Shown: piece after piece, positions 45,381 through 53,699 of the stretch | Layout: every line of letters begins with the position of its first letter | How positions within the stretch are numbered: position 1 is the first letter of the stretch | NCBI GenBank assembly: GCA_028293125.1 | Contig: JAQGPJ010000071.1 | Span: forward strand, 62,001 to 126,000 | Source: Verrucomicrobiales bacterium | GTDB lineage: Bacteria > Verrucomicrobiota > Verrucomicrobiia > Verrucomicrobiales > V1-33 | Direction: 5' to 3' | DNA: 64,000 nucleotides | The notes under the pieces: generated by a model | Told to the model about the DNA's origin: nothing | Database searches by the model: none | Seen by the model: only the letters and a program-made list of their open reading frames with translations | Program-made: the position numbers and the translations under genes

Positions 45381-45519
45381 GGATAGCAAAGAATCAGCGG
45401 ACAAACAGACGGTGACGGTGAGGAATGCGGGGGAATACGCCGCCGTGCCGCGTTTCTTATGGGCCAATGATAAAGCAGGGCGGAATCGGCCTCGCGGTGA
45501 GGATGCGGAAAGCCATCCT

Positions 45520-46956
45520 TCAGCCGGACGCCGCGATGCGCTCCAGATCCGCGCGGGTGTCCGCATAGGTGGTGCGGAAGGCCAAGGCCGCGGGGTCGGG
45601 GGCCTCGCCGCGCAGGCGGCAGAATTCCTCATAAAGTCCAGACCACCAGTTGCGGTGCTGCGTCAGGCCGTCAGTGCGGTATTTCTTCCAGTCGCTGACC
45701 ACCTTGCTCCAGCAGGCACTGCCGTAGGCCGCGGCCTTGTGGGGATCGTTGTCGAAGTCCTTCACATACCAGTCGCGGCCGATGCGGGCGTGCAGCACCT
45801 CGTCCGCCCAGTCGTAGTCCTGGAAGAGGCGGGACAGGGGATCGCCGGACTCGGTGCCCACCTCCCACTCGTAGCGCTTGCCGGTTTTGTTCATGAGGCC
45901 CTGCTCGATGAACCACAGCACCGCATGGCGCTCGCGCGGGGTCAGCTGCTCGTTCAGACCCTTGGACCAAGTGAAGTTCACCATCACAAAAGCCGGCCAG
46001 TCGATGCCCAGGGCGGTGAACCCGGCCTCGCCCATCATGGCGTGGCGGGCCTCGTCCCACAGCTGACGGGTGAGGTCCCGGTAAAAGCCCCACGGCTTGT
46101 CCTCGATCTCCGTGAGGATGGAGGCCATCATCTCCGGCACGTCGATCTCGCGCAGCCGCTTGTAGTACATCATCAGCGTCTTGGCGCGGGCCGGGAAGTC
46201 AGGGTTGTATAGAAATGCCTCGGCATGGACTCCCATATTGTAGGGATCGGGGAAGCGGGCGTCGCGGCGCGGGGTGCTGTCGTATTTCCAGCCTTGGGCG
46301 GAGAACTGCGGCACCAGCGGTCGGGGATCGACGGGGCCGGATCCGCTCATGGTGCCGGCGGCGGCCATGCAGTCGGCCAGCAGCTGGCCCCAGACTTCGC
46401 CTCCCTGGGCGGGGCAGACGGTGGGCAGATCCGAAGCCAGGGCCTCGCGGCCCCACTGGATCATCTCCCCAATCTCCTGAAAGGCGAATTTCAGAATGCG
46501 GCACGTGGGGGCATCGGCCAGCGGATTGGTGTCCGCCAGATGCCGCTCCATGGCGTCCCGCAGGGCGGGCAGGGCCACCTGATGGATGCCGTGGATGACA
46601 TCCGTGGGGGTGGGCGCGGCTTGGATTTCGTCAAAAAACAGCCGCAGTGCCTCATTGGGGACCTTCTCCAGCCCCAGCGGGGGATGCCGCATCTCCGCCA
46701 CACGATCGCGCAGGGCGGTGACGTGCTCCGCGCACAGGTGGGCGTGCAGGCTCCAAGCCATCTTCAGCTCATAAACCGGCTCCGCCGTCAGCCGCGAAAC
46801 CAAAATCCGCCAGCAGCGCAGAAGCGCGTAGTGATAACACTTCAGCCGGTCCACACAGCCTTCGACACTGATGCCGGGAGAGGCCATCCGCTCCAGGCCG
46901 CCGAGGCCGGCGCATTCCGGGAGCCGCAGGTGGGCACGGGTGCTGATCATGAGCAT
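45520..46956 (-). CDS. Ferritin-like superfamily protein, uncharacterised
   Basis: A 478-residue soluble, mostly helical protein. A ferritin-like diiron helix pattern is suggested by LTRQLWDEARHAMMGEAGFT (D-E-A-R-H) and by a second helix with E-x-x-H type residues (YELKMAWSLHAHLCAEHVTA). Further helices carry many conserved-looking Trp and His residues, for example WFIEQGLMNKTGKRYEWEVG and DYDWADEVLHARIGRDWYVK. It resembles the DUF455-like/MiaE-like group in layout, though I cannot assign the reaction. There is no signal peptide. It lies 140 bases upstream of the fused hydrolase gene on the same strand. The start may be at 46956 or 46950. Confidence 0.75.
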   Translation of the reverse strand: MLMISTRAHLRLPECAGLGGLERMASPGISVEGCVDRLKCYHYALLRCWRILVSRLTAEPVYELKMAWSLHAHLCAEHVTALRDRVAEMRHPPLGLEKVPNEALRLFFDEIQAAPTPTDVIHGIHQVALPALRDAMERHLADTNPLADAPTCRILKFAFQEIGEMIQWGREALASDLPTVCPAQGGEVWGQLLADCMAAAGTMSGSGPVDPRPLVPQFSAQGWKYDSTPRRDARFPDPYNMGVHAEAFLYNPDFPARAKTLMMYYKRLREIDVPEMMASILTEIEDKPWGFYRDLTRQLWDEARHAMMGEAGFTALGIDWPAFVMVNFTWSKGLNEQLTPRERHAVLWFIEQGLMNKTGKRYEWEVGTESGDPLSRLFQDYDWADEVLHARIGRDWYVKDFDNDPHKAAAYGSACWSKVVSDWKKYRTDGLTQHRNWWSGLYEEFCRLRGEAPDPAALAFRTTYADTRADLERIAASG

Positions 46957-47248
46957 AAGGGAAAAGTTGAGGTGCGGGTGAGGGATGCGGCGGGGCCGTG
47001 GATATCAAACAGGAACAGGAAAGCGCGGAAAAACGCAAACCCGAAGCGGAAAGATCCAACGCGGCGTGGCGGCGGACCTTTCAGAACCGCATGGAGGGAG
47101 GTCGTTGGAAGAGAGCCGGAACCTCCTCAAAATAGGGTCCTGACCAACGCGGACCGCCGCCCTGAGGGCAGTGCGATTTCAGCGGGAATGGACACGGAAA
47201 GGAGTGTCCCCGCTTTCCCGGAGCCAAATCCGGAACCGATGTGTTATA

Positions 47249-48370
47249 TTACTTGGAGGAATCGGGTTCCCTCTCCGCTTTGCCGTCCGGAGCGGATTCT
47301 TTTTCCTTGCCCGCCGGCGCGGGATCCGCAGGTGGCATTTTCCAGGCGGTCAACCAAGTGAAGGATTTGGGCTCGGCTTTCAGGCGGGTGCGGAGGACGG
47401 CCTCCATGGACGGCATGTGGCCGGCACCGTAGAAAAGGCAGACGCGCTTTTTGGAGGGATCGGCCAGGACCTCGTCCAGCTTTTTAAGGGCCACATCGTT
47501 GCGGCCCGCGATGAGGGCGCTGTTTTGCCCCAGGATTTTCTTTTCCAGGATCTGCTCGCTCTCCGCCAGCAGCTGGCCGAAGACGATCTTGAAGCGGGCG
47601 GCGGCTTTGTCGCTGTAGAACATGAGGATCAGATCGCCCAGTCCGATCTGCTGGGCGGCGCGGAATTTCTCCGACACCGCGGGATCGCTGCTCAGCTCCA
47701 TGGACTTCAGCATCAGCTGCATCATGGATTCGCCGCGCTCCTTCTGCATTTTTTCAAACTCCTCGCCCGTGGCGTCGGCATGGATGAAGTTCGGGCGCGT
47801 GTAGTCTATATTCTGCAGCTGGAACTCCAGCCGCAGCAGGCGGCCCATGGTCTGCTGAAGCATGCGCAGAGGATGCGGGGGAGCGGGCTCGTCATCGGCT
47901 TCAGAGGAATCCACCTTCCCCTGTAGGGCGGAGGGATCGCCGACGAGTTCGAAAAGTACCGCATCGTACCCGGCCAGCCGCTTGTTCAGATCCTGATAAT
48001 AAGCCTTGTCCCCCAGATGGACCACGCCCACCAGATCCACGATGCGGCCGTCCGGCAGGCAGAAGGAGGCCAGTCCGGTCTCCATGCGTGTGCTGTCGGT
48101 GTCGGCGGCCATGCGCACATAGTCGGGACCGTCGTCCCCGTGTCCGGCACTGGCATCAGCACCGGAATCGGCGTGCGTGTCCGGGGAATCGGAGTCCTTC
48201 CCGCCGGCGTCCTCCTGTTTTGCGGAGGATGCTTCGGCCTTGGCCGCGGCGGCGGCGGCACGTTCCGTGGATTGCAGGGCGGCAGCGGCGGCGACGGAGA
48301 AGGAATTGGCAAAAGCCCCGGCCCCTGTGAGCCAGAGGCAGGCCAGCGTGGAGAGAAAATGGCGTTTCAT
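47249..48370 (-). CDS. TraB/Tiki-like (GumN/PrgY family) protein, exported
   Basis: A 373-residue protein with a signal peptide (MKRHFLSTLACLWLTGAGAF), an Ala/Asp/Ser-rich linker (~30-85) and a TraB/Tiki-fold domain. Two short metal-binding signatures typical of the family are present: VDLVGVVHLGDKAYYQDLNK early, and RVCLFYGAGHMPSMEAVLRT near the end, along with FELVGDP after the first. Animal Tiki proteins are metalloproteases, while the bacterial members are poorly characterised; a peptidase role is possible. The C-terminus is Lys/Glu/Pro-rich. It is 64 bases downstream of the DUF5069-like gene, same strand. Confidence 0.82.
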   Translation of the reverse strand: MKRHFLSTLACLWLTGAGAFANSFSVAAAAALQSTERAAAAAAKAEASSAKQEDAGGKDSDSPDTHADSGADASAGHGDDGPDYVRMAADTDSTRMETGLASFCLPDGRIVDLVGVVHLGDKAYYQDLNKRLAGYDAVLFELVGDPSALQGKVDSSEADDEPAPPHPLRMLQQTMGRLLRLEFQLQNIDYTRPNFIHADATGEEFEKMQKERGESMMQLMLKSMELSSDPAVSEKFRAAQQIGLGDLILMFYSDKAAARFKIVFGQLLAESEQILEKKILGQNSALIAGRNDVALKKLDEVLADPSKKRVCLFYGAGHMPSMEAVLRTRLKAEPKSFTWLTAWKMPPADPAPAGKEKESAPDGKAEREPDSSK

Positions 48371-48434
48371 GGCGTGGTTTGGCAGGGCTGGGGTTGGAAA
48401 GATTAAAGGATCAGCGGGGAATCAAGCGCTGGCC

Positions 48435-48971
48435 TCAGCAGGATCTGCCCCTGCTTTTCACATATTCGATGATCTTGGAGTCATCATCCCCGGCCGCCCA
48501 GACCGTGCGCAGGAAATCGGCGGGATGGAGGTCGTATTCTTTCAAAAACCGACGGTCGCCGCCGCAGCCATACATCAGATCGGGCTCCATCTCACCGTGC
48601 AGCTTGGCACGCGCCTTGACGATGATGCGGGGGAGCCAGGCGATGCCGTCCACTTCGGCGGTTTTGGCGGGCAGCTCGGAGGTTTGCACCTCGTGCGTGC
48701 TCAGCTGGCCATGCTGGATTACTTTCAGGTAGTCCCGGCGCACGGCGGCGATGAGGAGGGCGGTGCCGGGAAGGGGATCGCCGTAACCCTTGTAGTCCTC
48801 CACAAAGTCAAAAAGCTCACGGGGCTTGCAGCCGATGCTTTTCAGAAACGCCAGATCGTCAGCGCTGTAGTAAGTGTCGAAATCGGTGTTGCCGCTTTCG
48901 AACTTTTTCACGCACTGGTCAAAAAGGGCAAGAAAGCGGTCGCTCCAACTATAGGATGGGGTGGTGGACAT
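48435..48971 (-). CDS. DUF5069-like protein
   Basis: A 178-residue soluble protein. The central part, VDGIAWLPRIIVKARAKLHG followed by LMYGCGGDRRFLKEYDLHPA, resembles the DUF5069 core (W-L-x-R-x-x-x-K-A-R-A-x-L, then a Y-x-C-G-x-D-x-x-F-L segment). The end, FLRTVWAAGDDDSKIIEYVK, matches the family's last helices. No function has been assigned to the family. It is likely co-transcribed with the TraB/Tiki-like gene downstream. Confidence 0.7.
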   Translation of the reverse strand: MSTTPSYSWSDRFLALFDQCVKKFESGNTDFDTYYSADDLAFLKSIGCKPRELFDFVEDYKGYGDPLPGTALLIAAVRRDYLKVIQHGQLSTHEVQTSELPAKTAEVDGIAWLPRIIVKARAKLHGEMEPDLMYGCGGDRRFLKEYDLHPADFLRTVWAAGDDDSKIIEYVKSRGRSC

Positions 48972-49150
48972 GGAATGCGGGTATGGGTTGCAGGGTTGGG
49001 GTGGGTGGGAAAGAGAGCAGGCGGAGCGGGAGACAGAGCAGGGCAGAGCTCTGAAGTGTAAATGAACGAATGATGAAGAATGAAAGGAACGAAGGCTGTT
49101 GAACGACGAGGATCCGATCCGGTTGATGGAAAAACGTCCGCGGCAGTGGC

Positions 49151-49795
49151 TCAGTCATTGGGATTCAGCAGACGGTGGACAGTGGCCGCCGTGGCTCCGG
49201 CGGCGGCTCCCGCGACAAAATAGATCAGCAGATACCAGAACGGTGCCAGTCCGGCGAGGACCAGCCCCAGCCCCAGCGCAGGATTGAAGGCGGCCAATCC
49301 GTAAACACACCGGCTCCCCGCATACAGGCACAGGCCGATGGCGGCTCCGAAAAAGCCATTTCCCGCCAGCTGGCGCGCCGTGGTCACATGCAGAACGGTG
49401 GAGGCCAGCAGAAAGGTGAAGAGAAACTCCCCGAAAATGAATGGCACCATGCCCATGGGAGGGGATGCGGTGGCGTCGGCCAGCTGTTCCGGCAGGCCGG
49501 CCCCGGGAACTGGAGCCCCACCCAGCACCCGGAACGCGGCGTAGCCTGCCAGTGCGCCGGAGAACTGGGCTGAAAAACAGTGCAGCATTTCCGTTTTGCC
49601 CATTTTCCCGCGCAGCCACAGGGCCACCGTGACCGCCGGGTTGAAATTCCCCGCCGCAAGATAGCCCAGGCTCCAAGTCATGATGGCCAGGGTGCAGGCC
49701 GCGGCCAGCATATCCCGCGAGGCCAGGGCCACCGTGCATAAAAAGAAGGTGCCAAGAAATTCCGCGAAAAGTCTGTTCATGAGCCGGTGTTCCAT
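49151..49795 (-). CDS. Aquaporin/MIP-family channel with altered selectivity filter
   Basis: A 214-residue six-helix membrane channel. The two half-helix motifs are present: YLAAGNFNPAVTVALWLRGK (first NPA at ~52-54) and VYGLAAFNPALGLGLVLAGL (second NPA). In nearly all aquaporins and glyceroporins an arginine directly follows the second NPA and lines the ar/R filter; here it is leucine, confirmed in the DNA. Substrate preference is therefore uncertain and may be a small neutral solute other than water or glycerol. ATG 49795 (MEHRLMNRLFAEFLG) or ATG 49780 could be the start; the GTG-type extension to 49819 is not needed. Confidence 0.85.
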   Translation of the reverse strand: MEHRLMNRLFAEFLGTFFLCTVALASRDMLAAACTLAIMTWSLGYLAAGNFNPAVTVALWLRGKMGKTEMLHCFSAQFSGALAGYAAFRVLGGAPVPGAGLPEQLADATASPPMGMVPFIFGEFLFTFLLASTVLHVTTARQLAGNGFFGAAIGLCLYAGSRCVYGLAAFNPALGLGLVLAGLAPFWYLLIYFVAGAAAGATAATVHRLLNPND

Positions 49796-50045
49796 AACCA
49801 GGGGCGGGAGGGGATTCAACCAGCGTTTGCGGGAGGATCAGGGCCTTCAGTGGGGCCGGGCAGGGGGACGGAATCAGTTTTCCAGCCTGAGGCGGTGCCG
49901 GTCCCGGCGATCAATTGAATCCGCAAAGACCGCCGCCTTTACGGGAACAGGCTGAGGATGGCGCAGCCCCTGTTAAGGCACCTGCTTTGACAGGGCGGAG
50001 GAACTGGCTGGCCATTTCCGCACGCACGTGTTATGGGGGATTCCC

Positions 50046-50420
50046 ATGGCATTTTTAAAGGCAGCCGCACCGGTGATAGAATGGGCCATTCTGCTGGTGG
50101 CGGGGTTTTTATTTTTGTGCTTGGGTCTCTCATTTCCAACCGGTGCGGATGCCGCGGAGGCCTCAGGCATCGTTAAGACGGTTTCCAGTCAGTTCGGGCT
50201 TCTGGAGAATAGCGGTGGACAACGCGCTTTTTACTTCAGTCCACATCCCCGGCATTCCGAAATTGCGGTGTATGACAACTACTCGATGGCTGAACAGGAC
50301 CGCATCCTTGAAATAGCCCGGACGGTGCGAAGAGAAAAGGCGACCAAACCCGTCTGGGTTGTCTTTTACGGGATCAGGTCGCAGAACAAGGATTCAATCC
50401 GCAAGGAGATCATTCATTAA
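50046..50420 (+). CDS. Hypothetical membrane-anchored protein
   Basis: A 124-residue protein with an N-terminal hydrophobic segment (FLKAAAPVIEWAILLVAGFL followed by FLCLGLSF) that can act as an anchor or signal, and a soluble part of ~85 residues with strands and one helix (SGIVKTVSSQFGLLENSGGQ, KPVWVVFYGIRSQNKDSIRK). ATG 50046 is preferred to GTG 50028. No family is recognised. It is flanked by ~130 bases and ~280 bases without genes. Confidence 0.55.
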   Translation: MAFLKAAAPVIEWAILLVAGFLFLCLGLSFPTGADAAEASGIVKTVSSQFGLLENSGGQRAFYFSPHPRHSEIAVYDNYSMAEQDRILEIARTVRREKATKPVWVVFYGIRSQNKDSIRKEIIH

Positions 50421-50703
50421 CGATATTTTGCAAACCGGCTGTCCAGCCGATTGATAAAAGGGGCAACTCCCTTGCCTGCGGATGCCTATTCAACTGGAAG
50501 CGGTAAACCGGTACGGGGCAGTCATGATTTCCAGCATTAAATTGTCCAGGAGGAATAATCGTTGAAGCGGCAGTGTCATGCCTGCGGCCAGCTGTGAACA
50601 GATGGGGCGAATCAAGGAGTGTGGCTTGTGTAATCGTTTATTAACCCTGCCATTTTAGGCGTATCCGCGGCATCGAAGTTTTATAGTCTATCGTAAAAGC
50701 GGC

Positions 50704-50985
50704 ATGAACGATGCATCCCTCAGCAGGTTGCGGGCGCTGGCCGCCATCTGGGACGACCTTGCCCGCACTCACTCACATGCCTTTTTCAACACGGAGTTTT
50801 TTCAGGATCTTGAAAGGCTGAACCGTTTTCAGGAGGAGTTCCCGGGAAAATCCCCTGACTTGCTGGTCGGTATTCTGGAGCATAAAGTTCTTTGCAATCT
50901 CAGCCAGCTGCACTCGGGAAAGGAAATAGTGCAGGCGCGGGCCCGGCTGGCGCAGCCTGATACGGAGAAAGCCTGCACGGCCTGA
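50704..50985 (+). CDS. Small-protein family copy 3 (uncharacterised)
   Basis: A 93-residue protein (MNDASLSRLRALAAIWDDLA) paralogous to those at 33288 and 34678. It has the core THSHAFFNTEFFQDLERLNR followed by FQEEFPGKSPDLL, sharing F-P-G with copy 1 and the H/K-V-L helix with copy 2. The C-terminal helix QARARLAQPD parallels LQFKASLN of copy 2. It has no signal peptide and is probably an all-helical cytosolic protein. The leader immediately upstream is AT-rich (gttttatagtctatcgtaaa). It is convergent with the secreted hypothetical protein gene that ends 31 bases away. Function unknown. Confidence 0.7.
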   Translation: MNDASLSRLRALAAIWDDLARTHSHAFFNTEFFQDLERLNRFQEEFPGKSPDLLVGILEHKVLCNLSQLHSGKEIVQARARLAQPDTEKACTA

Positions 50986-51015
50986 AAATTGCCGTGGATC
51001 ACCGCGGTGGAGGAT

Positions 51016-51483
51016 TCACTTAGGGACTTTGATCTCGTTTTCAGGAATGCGCCGGGTATTGACGGTGATATGAAGAGCATTGGGGTCACCCCACGCGTTG
51101 TGGCCCAGCGTCCAAGTCTCAGCCTGTTCCAGTGCTTTCGCTTCGCTCTCCGTGATCAGTTCCTCGTTGGCGTCACTGAAGCTGACGCTGAGTTTGACCC
51201 CTTTGCAGGCGGCCAGCCGCGTCAGGAATTCATTGAGGGAGGCCGCGTCCCCCTCATAACGGAGCGTGGAGACCGCATTGACAAAGCAGCCGCCGGCAAA
51301 GCGGAATTTTTTGTTGCTGAGCACCTTCATGATCTCTTCGCCATTTGAAAATCCGGAAGGAAAACTCAGGGAGGGACAGTCCAGCGTGCCTGCCAAACCA
51401 TGAACACGGCAGGGGGATATCAGCCCGGCGCAAAGAATCAGGAGGAGAGTAGTGGGAATACGCGTACGCGGGAAGGTGTTCAT
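51016..51483 (-). CDS. Secreted hypothetical protein
   Basis: A 155-residue protein with a signal peptide (RIPTTLLLILCAGLISPCRV) and a mature part of alternating strands and helices (SNKKFRFAGGCFVNAVSTLR, FLTRLAACKGVKLSVSFSDA). ATG 51483 is chosen because the signal peptide begins there; the open frame runs on to 51606. The pattern of a short periplasmic domain with two cysteines suggests one disulfide. No family is recognised. Confidence 0.65.
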   Translation of the reverse strand: MNTFPRTRIPTTLLLILCAGLISPCRVHGLAGTLDCPSLSFPSGFSNGEEIMKVLSNKKFRFAGGCFVNAVSTLRYEGDAASLNEFLTRLAACKGVKLSVSFSDANEELITESEAKALEQAETWTLGHNAWGDPNALHITVNTRRIPENEIKVPK

Positions 51484-51829
51484 AAGACAGGTCGGAAGAA
51501 TAGGGATTAAGTGAATGGCAGCGCAAGAACGCGGTGTGTGACATAAATGCCGGGGCTGATCCGCGCGGGGAGGGGCAACCACAAATCCAGTTATATCTCC
51601 AGGCAATTTCGTCTCATTTCAGCTGGGTGCCATGCGTTTTAGTAAACACTCTGTAAAATCAACTTGAGCTTATTCGGCGCGGAGCAGGCTTTCCAATCCT
51701 GGGTTTAATTAAACTCAGTTATTAAAAAGTATTTTGTTCCCGTATCAGCTGATTTTAACTTTATGCGCCGGGGAAGACTGTCGCCTGTCCGCCTGCTGGA
51801 ACCATCAACCAGATCGCCTTTCTCAAATT

Positions 51830-52120
51830 ATGTCCCAGGAACTTCGTGCCAAGCTGAAAGCTGCCAGAAAAAAACTGGAATTGACCCAGAATGAAGCCGC
51901 CCAAGCGTGGGGCGTGCCCGTGAACACCCTCATTTGCTGGGAGAATGACCAGCGCACCCCCGCTGCTTTCTCCCTGAAAATGCTGAATTCCATGCTGAAT
52001 GAAATTCTGGCTGAGAAGGGAGGAAAGGCGGCTGGAAAACCAGAAAAAAAACACGCTTCAGCCCCATGCGGAACTCCCGGCCCCTGTTCTGAACAGCGCA
52101 CCTTCGGCCCTGCGGAATAA
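51830..52120 (+). CDS. XRE-like helix-turn-helix protein
   Basis: A 96-residue DNA-binding protein. The N-terminal ~60 residues form an XRE-type helix-turn-helix: LRAKLKAARKKLELTQNEAA followed by QAWGVPVNTLICWENDQRTP, with the typical L-T-Q-x-E-A-A and W-E-N-x-x-R-x-P signatures. The last 30 residues are low-complexity and probably disordered. Start ATG 51830 is at the beginning of the fold. Its target is unknown; the leader is AT-rich, and it might regulate itself. Confidence 0.78.
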   Translation: MSQELRAKLKAARKKLELTQNEAAQAWGVPVNTLICWENDQRTPAAFSLKMLNSMLNEILAEKGGKAAGKPEKKHASAPCGTPGPCSEQRTFGPAE

Positions 52121-52449
52121 CTGAGTATTATGCCCCGATCAGCAGGGCGGTGAAGAGCTGCTATAGATTGAGAGTTGGGCGCTGATCTGCCGTGGTGACT
52201 GCATGCCCAGCATCGGCCATGCCGCCGATTTGAAAACAGAAAAAAGAGCGCCCCTGATCCGGGGCGCTCCTGGCGTAAATTTCAGCTGAATTCCTGCTTT
52301 GACCTTTAACGTGTTTGCAAAGTCTTTGCCGTTGGCTGAATGGATTCAGATGGAGTCGGTCAGGCATTTTTCAATTAGAACGCCTGAATTCATTGGACTT
52401 GGCTGCAATTTCTGCCGAAGACTTGAAATCTGATAAACAAAGCCGAAAA
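52121..52449. other. Intergenic region with one terminator
   Basis: Apart from the minus-strand terminator at 52241-52269, I see no gene or RNA in the space between the XRE-like gene and the convergent PRC-barrel gene. Confidence 0.4.
52241..52269 (-). terminator. Rho-independent terminator, minus strand
   Basis: The 9-bp stem gagcgcccc / ggggcgctc (52246-52254 with 52261-52269) is preceded on the plus strand by an A run, giving U residues after the stem on the minus strand. It is 180 bases beyond the end of the PRC-barrel/DUF2382 gene and probably serves it. Confidence 0.7.
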
Positions 52450-53229
52450 TCACCGCCGGGCACCGGTCGTATTCCTCTCCACCTCCACATCTTCTTTCCG
52501 CAGAGTTTCGGAAATGGTGCTTTCCTCGGATTCAGCAACCTTGGTGGCCTTCACGGCACCCGCTGATTCAACCGTTTTCCGGACCACTGCCTCCTCCTCG
52601 GTCAGTGGGATGGAGATCATCTTCTCCACAAAAGGTTCGGCTCCAGGCCCCCTGCCACTGTCGGACACGCGTTCGACCACCACTTCCTCATGCCGCAGCT
52701 CCACGGGCTGGTTTACCACTTCTGTGCGCACCACCTTGCGCAGACGCACCTCTCCCTGACTCACCTGTCTTTTTTCCACGTGGAGTTTCTCTTCAGCCAA
52801 GGGAACCTCCACGGTTTTTCCTTCTCCAGTCAGCGTCTCCGCGGACCGCCGATCCGTGCGAACGGTATTGCTGGCCTGCGTAGCCGGCGTGCTAAGGCCT
52901 TTGCCGGCAGTGGTGCTGCTTTCATACTCCATCTGATAGTGGGACCGCAGGCGGCTTTCTTCGTTATCGCTCAGGTCGTCGGAAAATAAATAGCTGGGTG
53001 AGGATTTGATAAGGTCTTCCGTGTAGGGAACTTTAATCGTTTGGGCATGATGGTCGATGACTGCATTCCGCGCGGGCACCACGTGGGTCTGGCCCAGACC
53101 CAGCCAGCCGGTGCTCACTCCCAAAAAATCGGGATCGTCATTGCCGTCAGTCCAGACATTTTCGACCTTGCCGACTTTGTCGCCGCTGGAGTCATAAACC
53201 TCATAATCAAACAGGGTATTGGTGCTCAT
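52450..53229 (-). CDS. PRC-barrel and DUF2382 domain stress protein
   Basis: A 259-residue protein with a PRC-barrel domain at the N-terminus (FDYEVYDSSGDKVGKVENVW, residues ~5-80) and a DUF2382 (YsnF/AvaK-type) domain at the C-terminus (~130-250). DUF2382 hallmarks are VEVPLAEEKLHVEKRQVSQG, EVRLRKVVRTEVVNQPVELR and HEEVVVERV, repeated in modified form near the end (ISIPLTEEEAVVRKTVESAG). The family is associated with general stress in Bacillus and cyanobacteria. ATG 53229 is chosen because the PRC domain begins there; the upstream 47 codons of open frame have no homology. Confidence 0.9.
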   Translation of the reverse strand: MSTNTLFDYEVYDSSGDKVGKVENVWTDGNDDPDFLGVSTGWLGLGQTHVVPARNAVIDHHAQTIKVPYTEDLIKSSPSYLFSDDLSDNEESRLRSHYQMEYESSTTAGKGLSTPATQASNTVRTDRRSAETLTGEGKTVEVPLAEEKLHVEKRQVSQGEVRLRKVVRTEVVNQPVELRHEEVVVERVSDSGRGPGAEPFVEKMISIPLTEEEAVVRKTVESAGAVKATKVAESEESTISETLRKEDVEVERNTTGARR

Positions 53230-53699
53230 AATATTGTATGGGTTTGGTTGATGTTCTGACAGGCCGGGCAGGATGCTGAATGGGCAGTGCCGCTCAGGGC
53301 ACTGGCGATCCCCGGTTTCCTGAGGGCCGGATGATGTCAGGCGGCATTCCTTTCGCGCGATGTGTGCCAAGGCTTTTCCAACCGGGTTTCCCCGTAGTCC
53401 GGCGGATTACGGTTTTGCCGGGCGAGGCAATCTGCGGAACAGCCTCCGAACGGATGGCTTTTTGCCATGACTGCTTTTTCAAGAGACTGTTTGGTCAAGT
53501 GGCGGCAGCCGTCCGGGCAGCGCCATGCAGCCGGCTGATTTAAATTCAAAGCCGGGCTGAAGTATGTAAATTAACGATTAAGAATTACGTCTGTGGGTAT
53601 CCCGTGACACGGGGATACTTGACGAGGCCGGGTTACGGCTCTGAACGCTTTCCCTTCGGAGATGGGTCCATGGGCGTGCCGTGCAATTTTTTATTCCAA
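53230..53699. other. Intergenic region without recognised gene
   Basis: No supported coding region. A short inverted repeat gtatccc / gggatac at 53597-53618 lies upstream of the LamG pseudogene. The stretch near 53540-53590 is AT-rich (agtatgtaaattaacgatta) and may be the old promoter of that gene. Confidence 0.35.
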
